64,000 nucleotides of DNA, from contig NC_089582.1 of the NCBI RefSeq assembly GCF_019320115.1, positions 119,000,657 through 119,064,656 of the forward strand, in the 5' to 3' direction. This stretch comes from Miscanthus floridulus. Taxonomy: Eukaryota; Streptophyta; Magnoliopsida; Poales; Poaceae. Positions 19,478 through 30,436 of this stretch are shown one piece after another. How positions within the stretch are numbered: the stretch's first letter is position 1; every line of letters starts with the position of its first letter. The position numbers and the translations under genes were made by a program. The notes beneath the pieces are model-generated. The model was not told the DNA's origin, ran no database searches, and saw nothing but the letters and a program-made list of their open reading frames with translations.

Positions 19478-22400
19478 CTAACCCACCCTCTGCACCACGG
19501 CTGACCTACTCAACCGCTTGCTCTCGTGGATCTTGGCGTACACCCGCTTCGTCCGGACGCAGAGCAGGACGTCGAGGCCGAACCCGACGACGCAGGCGAG
19601 CGCCATGATCAGGAACACGAGGCGGTAGCAGTGTGCGCCGACGCAGGTGTTGCCGCCGCTGGGCACCGCGGTGGCTTCCGCGTCGTAGAGGAGGCCCGCC
19701 AGCAGGCCCGAGAAGAGGAAGGAGCCGAGCGGCAGGTTGAGGATGAGGATGTTGTAGATGAGACCGTAGTACTTGAGGCCGAATAGCTCTGACGCCGTAG
19801 GCACCGTGACCGCCAGCCGCACGCCGTAGCAGATGCCGACGACCACCGAGCCGATGAAGAGGGAGCCTGGCATCGCCAACGCCATCACGATGTATCCGAT
19901 GGCCATCAGGACCTGCGAGGCCGCGTTCCACAGCGGGCGGGGAATTGCTCGTGTCCTAGGAAATTTTGAAATGTCCATTCAGGTGGTCAGATTATATGTC
20001 AAAAAAGGTAATATATGTCAAAAAAGAAGAAAAAAATGCATTCAGAGAAATGCAGTAAGATGACAAACATTTTCTTCTGACTAGAAGAACGAGGATCGGA
20101 ACTAAAACAAACGGTTCCTTACGATGTACGTACTCCGTTGTATACTAGTAAGTTGTAAAAGTTGCTCCGAAAGGGATACCAAACTTTGGTTTTTTTGCAG
20201 AAGAACAATGGCAGTCAAAAGCTATGGCGCACTATGCCTCTGAAACATCACCTAATGCTGAATCTAACAAGTCGACCGAGCTATCACTCTTTCAGGCATA
20301 AAGAAGGCTGGAACTGGCACAAAGGCCACAAGCTCCACATGACGCACTATGCAACCACCCACAGCCACCCGTTTGCCTATCTGTTTCTACCGATGCACCC
20401 GACGCATACAATATTCCTAAAAGGGTCACATTGGTTTGTGGATGGACCAATTTCTTAATATGTAAATAAAAAGATTGCGCAGACAAACAAGTTGCGTCTC
20501 TAGGTGAAAGCCCATGCTTCGGCCTACAACGGTGGCGTCTGTGGATGTCACTTTCCCTGGTTGAAGACGTCGTTAACTGCGGCCTATCTATGCCCCCAAC
20601 ATCACTTTGAGCTCTCCCTGTCCTCTCAACCCCCTCCTATCCCTCTCTTTCTTGGTGTGTGCCTCTCTGCTCCTTGCTCCCCTTTTGGGTGAGACTGGCC
20701 CTGGCTATCGGTCATTGTCGATTTTTCGATGAGTGTCCTCCTTTGGCGTCTCTGCTCCGTCGGCGTTCTCCTTGATGGTGCCAGAAAATCTAATCCCAGG
20801 TCGCTATTCCCCTCCATGGTTTCCTCCCATGGACGGCGTTGAATGGTGGTACATGGGCCAGGAAGTGCTGTAGGTATCACCGTCAGTTTCAAGGGCGGGC
20901 GCCGTGTTCAGTGATCTTGGGCTTGCGTGTCCGTCACCACTCGTAGTCCCCATTCCACCGGTTGGTCCTCAAATGGAGGGCAGCAGCGGAGCTATGAGGA
21001 GTGGTGCACGGCATAATGGCCACGCCGGCGAGTATACTGTTCGGTGGTGGCATAAATCGACGATCGGTTGGCGTCTTTCGGCTTGCATCTAGGATTATCC
21101 TTGTTATTGTATGATTGTTGTCGTTTCTGTTAAGTGTTGTTGTAATCCTTCTCTCCCTCTTTCATGTGCTTCTTTGATCTTCATGAGTCGACCCCTTGTA
21201 TTAGGTGTTTTGCACTCTCCACCCACCGGTTTGCCAGGATATGTGAAAATGATATCGGGTGGGGATCGTTTTGATCCCGGTGGTTGACCTCAAAAAATTA
21301 AAATACAAGTAGGGGTACGCCCCTCCTGTTCAATAATAAAAAAGGCGATGTTGAATTTTCTGAACCGAGCGCGTCCGTACTACGAAGCTACGGGTCTACG
21401 ACTACGATGAACAGAGACGTGGGGATTTTCTACTTCCATTTCCACTTGTATGATTCTAGTAGGATCGTGACCCTACCTGATTTGGTCACGCAGGCAGGAT
21501 TTGGAGTTATATGATTCCATGCCAATTGGGGAGAGGACGAGAAGGAAGGGTAATTACTTACTTGATGAAGTGCTCCGAGATGGTGCCGGAGGCGATGCGA
21601 CCGAAGAATCCCCAGATGCTGGTCATGGAGACGAAGAGGGAGACGTCGACGTAGCCCATGGCCACGCCCATCTGCCCCAGGTTGTTCATCACGGCTAGCC
21701 CCGTGCCGACGCCCATGAGGAACGACGCGAACATCAGCCAGAAGTCCAGCGACGTCAGGGCCTGCGCGATCGTGTGCTCCTCCCCGAGCCGCGGCCGCTC
21801 GCCGGGGGCCCGCGCCTCCTCCTCCTCAGTCCTCCCCGCCGCCTTCGCCGCGAGAAGGAGCGGCGCGGCCGCCGCCGCCAAGGAGTCCGCCTCCTCGAGG
21901 TCGGCGTTCGCGGCCTTGCGGGTCCTCACCCACGATTTCCACGCCAGGAGCGCCGGCACGGTGGCGGGGGACGCGAGGAGCACCAGGAGCACGGCGACGA
22001 AGACGGCCGAGACGACCCCGCCGCCGCCGCCGAGCCCCGTGAGGTCCGCGGCGAGGAGGTACAGCGCGATCGCCACGGCGAGCGAGTTGATCGCGGCGAA
22101 GCAGCGCCCGTCATCCTCCTCGTCCCCCGCGGCGGCGCCGCCCGCGGCCGGGCCCTCGCGGAGGAACACCATGGCGAGCGCGCAGACCGCGGCCGGCATG
22201 ACGGCGAGCATGACGAGGAATGAGGCCGGGTCGTCGGCGAAGAGCGCGGAGCAGGTGTCGGTGAAGATGGCAGTGCTGAGGCCGACGTACCCCTTGAGAA
22301 GGCCGGAGACGGGGCCCCTGCTCCGGCGGAAGTTGCGGATGCAGGTGACGAGCACGGCGGTGTTCATCCACGTGGTGCTGTTCCCGCCGAGGCAGAGGAA

Positions 22401-22748
22401 GACGCACATCTGCCAGTAGGGGAGCGGCGCGACGGTCCCGGACACGACCATCCACTGCGCGCCGTAGCCCAGGAGGCCCTCGAGGGAGCCGATGGCGAGG
22501 AGGAGCCAGGTCGGGACGCGGTCGGAGGCGAGCCCCGCGAGGAGGCCGAACGCCTTGCCCACGTCCTTGGCGACGGAGAGGCCGTTGAGCTGCAGCTGCG
22601 TCAGGCCCATGAGCGTCTTGAGCGCGTGCGAGTAGTTGGAGAAGGTGTAGTTGTTGCCGGAGATGCACTGCACCCACACCGCCGACACCAGCCCCAGCCA
22701 CCGCCCCCACCGCGTCCCCGCCATTGCGTCCAGCGCCGCCGCCACCAT
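19478..22748 (-). CDS. Nodulin-like / MFS transporter, NFD4-like protein
   Basis: Two exons: 21562-22748 and 19478-19955, joined to 1,665 bases or 554 residues plus stop. The donor is AA/GTAAGT and the acceptor TTTCCTAG/G; joining them restores HFIKTRAIPRPLWNAASQ, a family signature. The N-terminal part (about residues 14-260) is a Nodulin-like domain (VWVQCISGNNYTFSNYS, GLLKGYVGLSTAIFTD). The C-terminal part is MFS-like (LDFWLMFASFLMGVG, SIWGFFGRIASG, GICYGVRLAV). About 12 hydrophobic segments are visible, with an Ala/Glu-rich loop near residues 285-345. The start is the first in-frame ATG (22748); an ATG eight codons later (22724) is also possible. Family members are membrane proteins, some linked to nuclear fusion or metal or solute handling; the substrate here is unknown. 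No stops or shifts, so it is probably functional. Confidence 0.92.
19956..21561 (-). other. Intron of NFD4-like gene (1,606 bp)
   Basis: A GT..AG intron with GTAAGT donor and TTTCCTAG acceptor. It is long for this family and holds repeat-like DNA, including a possible LINE 3' end on the plus strand at 20505-21345. Confidence 0.85.
20505..21345 (+). mobile_element. Possible LINE 3'-end fragment inside intron
   Basis: It begins ggtgaaagcccatgcttcgg and ends gcccctcctgttcaataata then aaaaaagg. Such openings and A-rich endings are seen in 3' parts of grass non-LTR elements. There is no coding domain, so the call is weak. Confidence 0.3.
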
Positions 22749-23017
22749 CGCTTTCGCTTCCGCCTTTCCAAATGCCCGCCCAGTCGCACTGGCGCTTGCG
22801 CCGCCAGACGCACGCGCTTGGGTGCTTGGTGCTTGGTCGCGTCCCGAGGAGGAGGAGGAGGAGGAGGAGGTGGTATGGAAGGGAGGCGGCAAGCAGGGGC
22901 GGTGGAGGCGCGTCGCTTTCCGGTGCGTGCCGGGGGCGGGCGTCGGGTTACGAACGGCTCGTCGCTGTTGGGGTTTAGGAGGGATGTATTAAGCAAGAGG
23001 CAAGCAGGGGACGGTGG

Positions 23018-23024
23018 TTTTATA
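23018..23024 (-). promoter_or_regulatory. TATA box of NFD4-like gene
   Basis: TTATAAAACC on the minus strand, about 270 bases before the ATG. It is the only good TATA run in the upstream 500 bases. Confidence 0.5.
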
Positions 23025-23039
23025 AGCGGCTGAGAGCTT

Positions 23040-23336
23040 GGATTTGTGGGGGATGGTACGGCTTCTTCTTGGATTAATTTAATTATGAGAAGGTATGATG
23101 GCGATGTTTGCGATCATTTTCCCTTTTTGCTCCTTCGTCGTGAGAAGAAGGTTCTGTGATTAATTGATTTTTGATGGAAGGGGACGATCTGTTTCCAACT
23201 TTCCATTAAGTATGTGCTGGCTGCTATACATGGTTTTGATGATATTTTTGTCCTCGTCGGAACGTTAGACTTAACCTTTTTTTTATCCCCTGACCCCAGG
23301 CAGGGTTAGCATCGGTAAATGCGTCCTCATCGGTAA
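23040..23336. other. Upstream region of NFD4-like gene
   Basis: Promoter-side intergenic DNA. The phrase catcggtaaatg occurs twice, 18 bases apart, just before the MITE at 23337. No gene is seen. Confidence 0.4.
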
Positions 23337-23466
23337 ATGGCATGTTCACTCCTCTTTTAATCCGTCTTTTAAAGCTTATTTTTAGCCACAATAATATTTT
23401 TCTCTCACAATAAAATCAGCTGGAACAGTATTTCGGCTTATTTATTCAGCGAAGCATACGAGGCCT
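23337..23466 (+). repeat. hAT-type MITE
   Basis: ggcatgttcactcctctttt at the left and attcagcgaagcatacgagg at the right, with tctctcacaataaaatcagc between. It belongs to the same family as 12922 and 15829. Confidence 0.6.
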
Positions 23467-23599
23467 ATGTTACAGCTAGTATACTCTGTTTTACCACTCC
23501 TATTTTTGGAACAGTGATTGCCAGAATTGAGAACTCGCTGATACTACTCCTATTTCCGGCAGCTAGGGCATAGGCCATCGCAAATTTAGGCCGATCTTT

Positions 23600-23765
23600 G
23601 TCTAATATAACAGTCTAGCTTATAGTACATCGGAGAGAGTCTGAGCTTTCATGTAAATCTTTACTAACCCCCTAGGGGCGTCCAGAGACATGTTGTATTG
23701 AACTATTTCTCTATCTTAATACAAAGACGTGCAATTTTTTTTTCGTGATCGAGAAATACTACTCC
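23600..23765 (+). mobile_element. Possible LINE 3' tail
   Basis: ctctatcttaatacaaagac followed by gtgcaa and a T run resembles the 3' end of grass L1-like elements. It is short and lacks coding sequence. Confidence 0.35.
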
Positions 23766-23784
23766 TATTTTAGAACTCGCTGAT

Positions 23785-23902
23785 AGCGATACGAAGCCTG
23801 TTCGTTTCGTCGTAAAGGATCGTAGATTATTTATTGTTGGTTGGTTTGGTGTGAGAGAAAAATACTATTTTAACTTATAATCCACGATCGGATATGAGCA
23901 AG
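23785..23902. repeat. Short MITE with inverted ends
   Basis: The ends agcctgttcgtttcg and gcaagcgaacgagct form an imperfect inverted repeat. Inside are gtgtgagagaaaaatacta and taatccacgatcgg. It is a hAT-type MITE, related to but distinct from the ggccatgttc family. Confidence 0.6.
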
Positions 23903-24429
23903 CGAACGAGCTGACGGTTGAGGAAATGCTGCAAGAGCCAATGCCATAGGACAGTTACAGTACACAGCAGGAGCATGAAGGGTGAGGTTACGACGGACTT
24001 GGACATGGCAAACGACGCCGTGCAAGCGTCTCGACGTCTCTTGTTGGGAATTAAAATTAAAATTCCCCGCTCCGGCTCGGCACCGGCTCTTTTGCTTCGA
24101 CTCCCAGAAACTGATCCTTGGGCAGTCGGACTACCTCCTCTTGTTGTACTTACGTTGTAACTTCTAACGATCACCGGAAGCGAAGCGTGCAGGCTAGTTA
24201 GTTCTCGTACAAGCATAGCCAATCTCCCTCCCAAACATCTCCGCGTGCTCATCATGAACGCATGAATCCTGGGAACAAACCGCGGCGCAACGCAACCAGT
24301 CGACGCACAAGCAAAAGCAACACGCACATCGCCATCTGCCTACTGCGGCCTGTCTGTCGATGGCTGTTTCGACCGATTCTTTTTGTTTTTTAGCCTTTTT
24401 TTTTTAAAAAAAAATCACAAATATGCTTT
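23903..24429. other. Intergenic, no supported gene
   Basis: An open frame of 150 codons (23875-24327, minus) shows no domain and overlaps the MITE, so it is not called. A T/A homopolymer run lies at about 24390-24412. Confidence 0.4.
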
Positions 24430-24469
24430 TGGATATATAATTTTAAAATCTGGACCCTTAGCACGGCGT

Positions 24470-24695
24470 CATCGTTGTTGGCGCCGAGCTTACACGTCTC
24501 GGCGTCATAGATTTTGGCGCCTAGGTCTTAGGTTTGACGCGGACGTGACAGTGACTTGGCAGCCAGTTTGGCGCCATAGATCCTGACGTCGAGCTTGGCG
24601 CCGTAGATCTTGACGCCGAGCTTGGCGCCGTGGTTATTGGCACCAAGAACGACACCAAGATCTATGGCGCCGAGGTAGTGTTTTAACCCGGCCCC
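24470..24695. repeat. GGCGCC-rich palindromic repeat block
   Basis: About eight phrases of the type ttggcgccgagctt or atggcgccgaggt occur in both orientations, with atagatcttgacgcc spacers. GGCGCC is self-complementary, so the block can fold. It may be the terminal or subterminal part of the Mutator-like element. Confidence 0.6.
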
Positions 24696-25123
24696 TAACC
24701 TTCCTACCCGAGCCTTCTTCCTCTTCTTTCTCCTCCCTCTCGGGTTTTTTCTCTCCCCACTTCGCTCTACCTCACGAATCGGCATATTGAACCTTGGAAA
24801 CTTTGATTTGATCCGTAGATCTTTGAGAGCAAGGTATCCTCGCTCCCTCCTAGTTTTTTTTCACATCGATTCGGTATATATTAGTCGGATTTTTCAACTT
24901 AAAAATCGTCATTACTTAGGGTTTTATGCAATTTTAATATTTATATTATACAACCGTAGGAGCCAGGGCGTGAAAAAGTTAGCAAACCAAGGTAACCTCA
25001 TTGCACGTTGTTATGTTATGGGTTTATTGTTGTCCGATCAAATGGGAAACCCTAGATGTAGGGTTTAATGTTAATTGATTTCGGTTCTTAGAACGAAAAT
25101 GGCTAAATTGTAGTTACGGCCGG

Positions 25124-25657
25124 ATGACCGAAAATGCCTTCGACCCATTGCCTCTGCCTAGTGGTGTTCCCGTGCCCATGTGCTTTTGTGGCGATTCTTG
25201 CAAGCTAACCAAGTCCGAAAAAGAGGATATGAATAGACAGAGGTATTGGATGTGTTTCAATTTTACGTTTGAGCCTACACTTCGTCAGCGCCGCATTAAC
25301 AAGATGGTGAGGAATTGATGTTTGTGTCATATGACATCTTGCATGATTTTTTTGTTTTGTAACAATTGCATTTTTGCAGACCCCTCTACCGCTCTGTGAT
25401 TTGAAGCAGTGGATTGACACTGAGATCAAGTCTGAAGACAAGGAATGTATGCAAATTTTTTGCGGTGGGAGACAGAGGACAAGGAGATAATGGAGAAGAG
25501 ACGCGGAGAGAAGGCTACAAAAAAGGAGCACAAGAAAGAGGAGGAAAGGAGGCGTGTTCCTGCATACAGGGAGGAGAGGGAGAAGAAGCTTGAGCGTGCA
25601 CGCCGAGCGAAAGCAGAGATGGAGGAGAATCCCGATGCCCTGAGGAAAGAAAAGTAG
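25124..25657 (+). pseudogene. GRF-type zinc-finger and coiled-coil protein, frameshifted
   Basis: Exon 1 is 25124-25306, with ATG 25124; the intron is 25307-25379 (GTGAGG..TTTGCAG); exon 2 is 25380-25657. Exon 1 codes a GRF-like finger (PMCFCGDSCKLTKSE, QRYWMC). Exon 2 starts PLCDLKQWIDTEI and ends in a strongly charged coiled coil (KKEHKKEEERRR, REEREKKLERARRAK). The two parts of exon 2 are in different frames; the shift lies at the T run near 25457. GRF fingers usually bind single-stranded nucleic acid. Such small proteins are frequent next to transposons in grasses, so a role for the host plant is doubtful. Confidence 0.65.
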
Positions 25658-26231
25658 CCTCATTGCACTCAGTAGTCTCCATTACTTGCTAATTCTTTGG
25701 TTTATTCATGAACAATGTTGTCTACCATTAGACTTTTCATTGTGTTGTCATATAATGCACTTTAAGTATGGACATGATTAGGTCATGTACTACGTTATTT
25801 AGTTTGTCGGCACGTACTTCTAGTATTATTGTGTTGTTTAATGTGTTATAGTATTAAACTTTTCATTACGTAGTTGTTTTCATTATTTATGGTCATAATA
25901 TTCAGTTTAATATTGCGGACGTAGTGAAATGTGATCACGTGCTGCAAATAAAACCTAACAAAGTAGGGCACTATATAATTCAACATACAAAACACATAAA
26001 ATGGCATGTGGGAACATATACCAAACTAGGGTACAGAGGTCCTGAACTAAACCTAACATGCCTTAGGTAATTGAAGCGAACAACAAGCACAAGAAATGGC
26101 ATGTGAGAACATATACCAAGCAAGGGTACATAGTTCCTTCGACTAAACCTAACATGTCTTAAGTAATTAAACCAAACAACAAACACATAGATGTATCATA
26201 TGAATAAGATAGGGTTGTCCTGGTAGTGTAG
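25658..26231. other. Spacer between convergent GRF-type genes
   Basis: AT-rich. A 60-70-base phrase (acctaacatgccttaggtaa, aacatataccaa) is present twice in tandem at about 26000-26180. Confidence 0.5.
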
Positions 26232-26888
26232 TCACATAGCAAATTGTGTTGCACCTTCTCCATAGTAGCCTCCCATTATTGGTGGTGGTGGTGACGGGGG
26301 TGACGGTGGATGCCCCTTGTTCTTGTAATTAGGGCAGATGCAATATGGATCATTGCAGAGTGCCTTCTGTGAACCGACATCATTGTTGTTGTCGTCCTGT
26401 TCGTCGTCCTTATAACCGCTGCTAACTTTCGTTTCTAGATCGAAGATACAGTCTTGCAGGTAGTATATGTACTCTGCATATAGATAAATAGGCCGAGGAT
26501 CGACCCACCTAGTGAACACATAGTTTTCTTTGGCAAAGGAAGACTGCAATAAGTATGTCATGTAAGTTGTATAGAAGAGGAACATACTGAAGAAATAAAT
26601 AGTAATAGCAATTACCCATGCTCACGGACATTTGAAGAAACGATGACCTCCATCTATTCTCTCGGTGAACATCTGCACTAGGCAGTCCTCACCATGCATG
26701 CATTTTGGCCACTCTTCTTTCTGTTCATCGTATCCTCTTAGTGGTGCCTCTTTAGTGAAATCACTTTTTCTCTCAACTGGGAACCTCTCATAAAGAGCTT
26801 CCTCAAAGAAATCGGGACCAAGAGAACCTTTCCACACAATGATAGTTCCCTTTCCCTTTCCTCTTCCTCTGGACGACCCTCCAGACAT
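26232..26888 (-). pseudogene. GRF-type zinc-finger protein, one in-frame stop
   Basis: Exon 1 is 26616-26888, with ATG 26888 (MSGGSSRGRGKGKG); exon 2 is 26232-26543, after TTGCAG. Exon 1 holds WPKCMHGEDCLVQM and GHRFFKCP, a GRF-like finger with its Cys/His residues intact. A TGA follows FFKCP at once, at a place where CGA (Arg) would fit. Both exons are otherwise in frame (91 + 104 codons). Exon 2 codes YAEYIYYLQDCIFDLE, a poly-Asp/Asn run and a Pro-rich tail with a second CxC pair. It converges with the plus-strand GRF gene at 25124. Confidence 0.65.
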
Positions 26889-26945
26889 TGATACTACAAC
26901 AAAAGAAAATACTAGTTGGGAAGTAAGTAGCAATGCATCCAACAT

Positions 26946-27329
26946 TGTGTATATATAGGCAGAGACAGGTTTAGTTGTCGTTTCAATGTGTTATAACTGG
27001 TCACAAGAAGCTTACTTAGTTTCACTAAAGAGCCTATTTCAATGGACACTGAAAAGCCTAGATTCGTTTTCTGAAAAGTCTATTCGTCGTTGACATGATA
27101 AATCACTGAAAAGCCTAAATGCTATAGGTGTACTATGTAAGTGAAGTGATAAAACGTTGCTGTCATCGTACTCCTCGTCCTCTTCTGAAGGCATGATTAT
27201 GTTGCATAATTAAATTAATTATAAGGATGCTATGACTCGAAGGTACCACTAACTAAAATAGATACCTCTAATATATAATGTATTGGTATGCAACTTAACA
27301 TAGAAAAATAAGGCAATTGACTTACCACT
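26946..27329. other. Spacer, no gene
   Basis: AT-rich. The phrase ctgaaaagcctaaat recurs at about 27045-27115. Nothing else is recognised. Confidence 0.4.
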
Positions 27330-28102
27330 CTGTCTAATATTGGTCCTGCCTCCACCTGCCTTCCTGCACGAGTAGATTGGTCGTACGTCGTGTCTTCATC
27401 GTTGGAGAACTCAATGTTGGCGTAGTCATCTTCTATCCACTATAGCCTCAGCCTACAACATGTCACACGTTGGTACCAAGCTTGGTAGCGCCTGAACTCA
27501 CGGTTCATGTGCGGCTTGTTGTTATCGTCCATGTTGTCGTGCAACAGCTCCCATTGTTCAATATAGTACTAGTGGTGCTTCTCCCAATCAAAAATCTTTC
27601 TGTTCTTCTAACAATCCAACCAGCACGTATGTCATCATTACTTCAATCCATGTATATGTCACCATATTAATGGAAATGGACCATCACGAGACAATTGAAA
27701 TAGCAAAACACTTACTTGTGTAAGTCAATGCCAGTCGAGAACGGAGCCGTTGGCCAAAGCTGTCTCACTCCAAATTGACGTGCAACTCTATCTGGTAAGT
27801 GGAACTCGACAGCATAGAAACAGATTAGAGGGCACCTCACATGTTGCTCAACTAAAAAGAAAGTGCCCCCTCTCCATAGTATGGCTCCCACGACACCTAT
27901 AACATGTTCAAACATGATGTTAGATGCTATACTAAACCATTTTAAACCAGCATGAAAAATAAAATTTACTTACACTAGACGTCGTGAGCATGTCTAGCTC
28001 GTTCGTAAACTCAATATACACCCGTTGTAACCTCATGTGCGGAACCCTAACCTGGTCCCAAAGGTACGCCCACGTCGGCTACCGACATGGAGGCTGACCT
28101 GG
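27330..28102 (-). pseudogene. Plant mobile domain (PMD) gene, C-terminal half
   Basis: On the minus strand, just inside the element C border, the reading gives AYLWDQVRVPHMRLQRVYIE and FTNELDMLT. After an intron it gives VRCPLICFYAVEFHLP, DRVARQFGVRQLWP and FSTGIDLHK (27712-27915). These match the aminotransferase-like plant mobile domain found in plant MAIL proteins and in Mutator-like elements. Stops occur between the blocks. The N-terminal half is at 48017-49077; element C splits the two. Confidence 0.7.
28098..28102. other. Target-site duplication of element C (left)
   Basis: CCTGG, repeated at 48017-48021. The five-base direct repeat flanks the LTR ends TG..CA and defines the insertion. 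Confidence 0.85.
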
Positions 28103-30436
28103 TGTAAGGTTGAGATGGCGGACTAGACGGGGGTGAATAGTTCTTTTTAAAATTAATCGCGTCGGTTAATCGAAACAAGTGCAGAATTAATACTATCGAT
28201 CTAGCTAAGACTACACCCCTCTATCTTTGTTCTCTAGCACCTTGCAAAGATCCTATTTAAGCAACAAAGGTGTCGGGCTAGCTAGAGCTCACCTAATCAA
28301 TTCTAGAAGCAAGGTCACACAAACCTATGCCACTAGTACTTTAACCAATGAGGAGCTCCTACACATGCTAGTAAGCAAAAGCACAAAGCCAATTAAGCTC
28401 ACTAGCAATGCTCAATAACAAGGCAACCAATGCCAAATTAGAGAGCGCAAATGCTTAGCTACACAAACTAAGCAAAGTGACTATCAAGGTTACACAAACC
28501 AAATTAGTCACGCAAGGGAGCTACTTCTATGCTACATAAGCAAGAAGGTAACTAGTGAGCTATACAAGCAAACTAATTACAAGAGCAACTACACAAGCAC
28601 AATGTATATGAAAGTAATTACAAGCTTGTATAATGAGGATGCAAACCAGCGGGAAGAATAAAGTTGACATGGTGATTTTCTCCCGAGGTTCACGTGCTTG
28701 CCAACACGCTACGTCCCCGTTGTGTCGACCGCTCACTTTGTGGTTCGGTGGCTAATTGGCATCACCCACCAAGCCCGCACGTCGGGCACTACAAGAACCT
28801 ACCCTAAAAGTGATGGTAGCTCAATGACACGCTCAACTAGAGTTGCTCTTCGTGGCTCCCGCGGGGCGAGCACAATGCCTCTCACAAAGCTCTTCTCCGG
28901 AGCACCACACAAGCTTCTTGCGGGCTTCGACGGAGGCCACCACCAAGCCGTCTAAGAGGTGGCAACCTCCAAGAGTAACAAGCACCACCGGCTTACAACT
29001 CGATCACCTAGTGCCACTCGATGCAACATCACGATGCAATCGCACTAGAATCGCTCTCACACACAATCGGATGATCACTATCAAGCATATGTGAGATGGA
29101 GGGCTCTCAAGCACTCTCAAGCATGGACACAAAGTCCCCCAAGGTGCTCAGCACAAGCCATGGCTGAGACAACCTTCTATTTATAGCCCCATGGGCTAAA
29201 CTAGCCGTTAACCATTCACTGGGCAAATTTTAGAAGGACTGGATGCTCCGGTTAGATCGACTGGATGCACCATGCTAGCGTTCGGTCGCTCTATGCCGTC
29301 CATGTGTCGCTCTATGTTCAACCGGAGCCGCCTGATCTCAATGGTTAAGTTGCGACTGGATGCTGCACAGTGAATGACCGGACGCTGCTGCGCCTAAGTC
29401 TGATCGTTTCCAGAGAGCTCCTCGAGCCTTTGTTTTGCGACCGGACGCGTTCGGTCCACCATGACCGGACGTAGACTAGCGTCCGGTCAGTTCTATGCCT
29501 ACGCGCCTAACTCCAGTGCCACCTACATCACAATACGTCAGCACTAACCGGACGTAGGCCCTGAGCGTCCGGTCACTCTTTGCGCCAGCGACCGGTCACA
29601 AGACCGAGACCGCGCGCTCACTGCTGCCACTGTCCGGATGCGCTGGTTCTACCACGCCTAGCGTTCGATCAGTTCTACGAAACCCTGTCTTTTCTGTATA
29701 GGGCGTCGGTGGCACCGTTGGACTGTCCATACTCTACGGGCGAACATTCCGCCGGTGGAGTTTTTAACCTTTCTCGCCCCTGTTCCATCGCCGAGTTGAT
29801 CCACATCAACTCTAACTTCATCTCCTTTATAAATGTGCCAACACCACCAAGTGTACACCACCATGTGTATGTGTGTTGGCATTTTTATAATCATTTTCCA
29901 AAGGATTAGCCACTCAACTTGCCACGCCACTCAATCCTAGCGACGATGCAAAGTTAGATCACTCGAGTGGCACTAGATGACCGATATGCAAATAAGTTTG
30001 CCCATCTTGATAGTACGGCCATCTATCCTAAACCTGGTCATTAACTTCTTTATACACCTATGACTAGTGAAATGAAATGCCCTAGGTTATACCTTTGCCT
30101 TGCGCATTCCATTCCATCTTCTCCAATGTCGATGCAACACATACACCAACACGATCAACAATGATATGATCCACTTCATATCATCACATGATCTTGTTGG
30201 TTCATCGATCTTGACTTCACTTGCTTTTCACCGTTGCCTTCGTCCATCGGCGCCAAATCTTGCTCAAACTTCACCGCATGTGTGAGTTTTGCAACATCTC
30301 CAAACCATTTTCACCTTCATGGCATATGTTGCTCACACACATGTACCTGTGGACTAATCACCTGTGTATCTCACATAAACACAATTAATCTACCTAGGTT
30401 GTCACTCAATTACCAAAACCACACAAGGACATTTCA
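28103..30436 (-). repeat. 3' LTR of element C
   Basis: 2,334 bp, with element-sense start TGAAATGTCC and end AACCTTACA. Relative to the 5' LTR it lacks about 150 bases near 30275 (after aaacttcaccgcatgtgtga). Many ccggacgc motifs have become ctggatgc or similar, the pattern of CpG decay. Confidence 0.88.

Larger units (their letters stand above)
24430..28102. mobile_element. Mutator-like element with PMD and GRF genes, one side
   Basis: It lies left of the element C insertion. It holds a GRF-type ORF on plus, a second GRF-type ORF on minus and the C-terminal half of a PMD gene on minus. The PMD reading stops exactly at the element C target site and resumes at 48017. The left border near 24430 is suggested by the GGCGCC repeat block. 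The extent and single-element origin are inferred. Confidence 0.55.

Noticed and set aside
21658..22419. 253-codon open frame on the plus strand
   Set aside because: Antisense of NFD4-like exon 1. High GC and codon bias leave the opposite frame open.
22749..22892. Longer NFD4-like start beginning PPPFHTTSSS
   Set aside because: This upstream extension has no ATG; the first in-frame ATG is at 22748.
22111..22996. Arg/Pro-rich frames overlapping NFD4-like exon 1 on minus
   Set aside because: They are shifted frames of the same exon without known domains.
23875..24327. 150-codon frame on minus
   Set aside because: It overlaps a MITE end, has no domain and shows no grass-like codon use.
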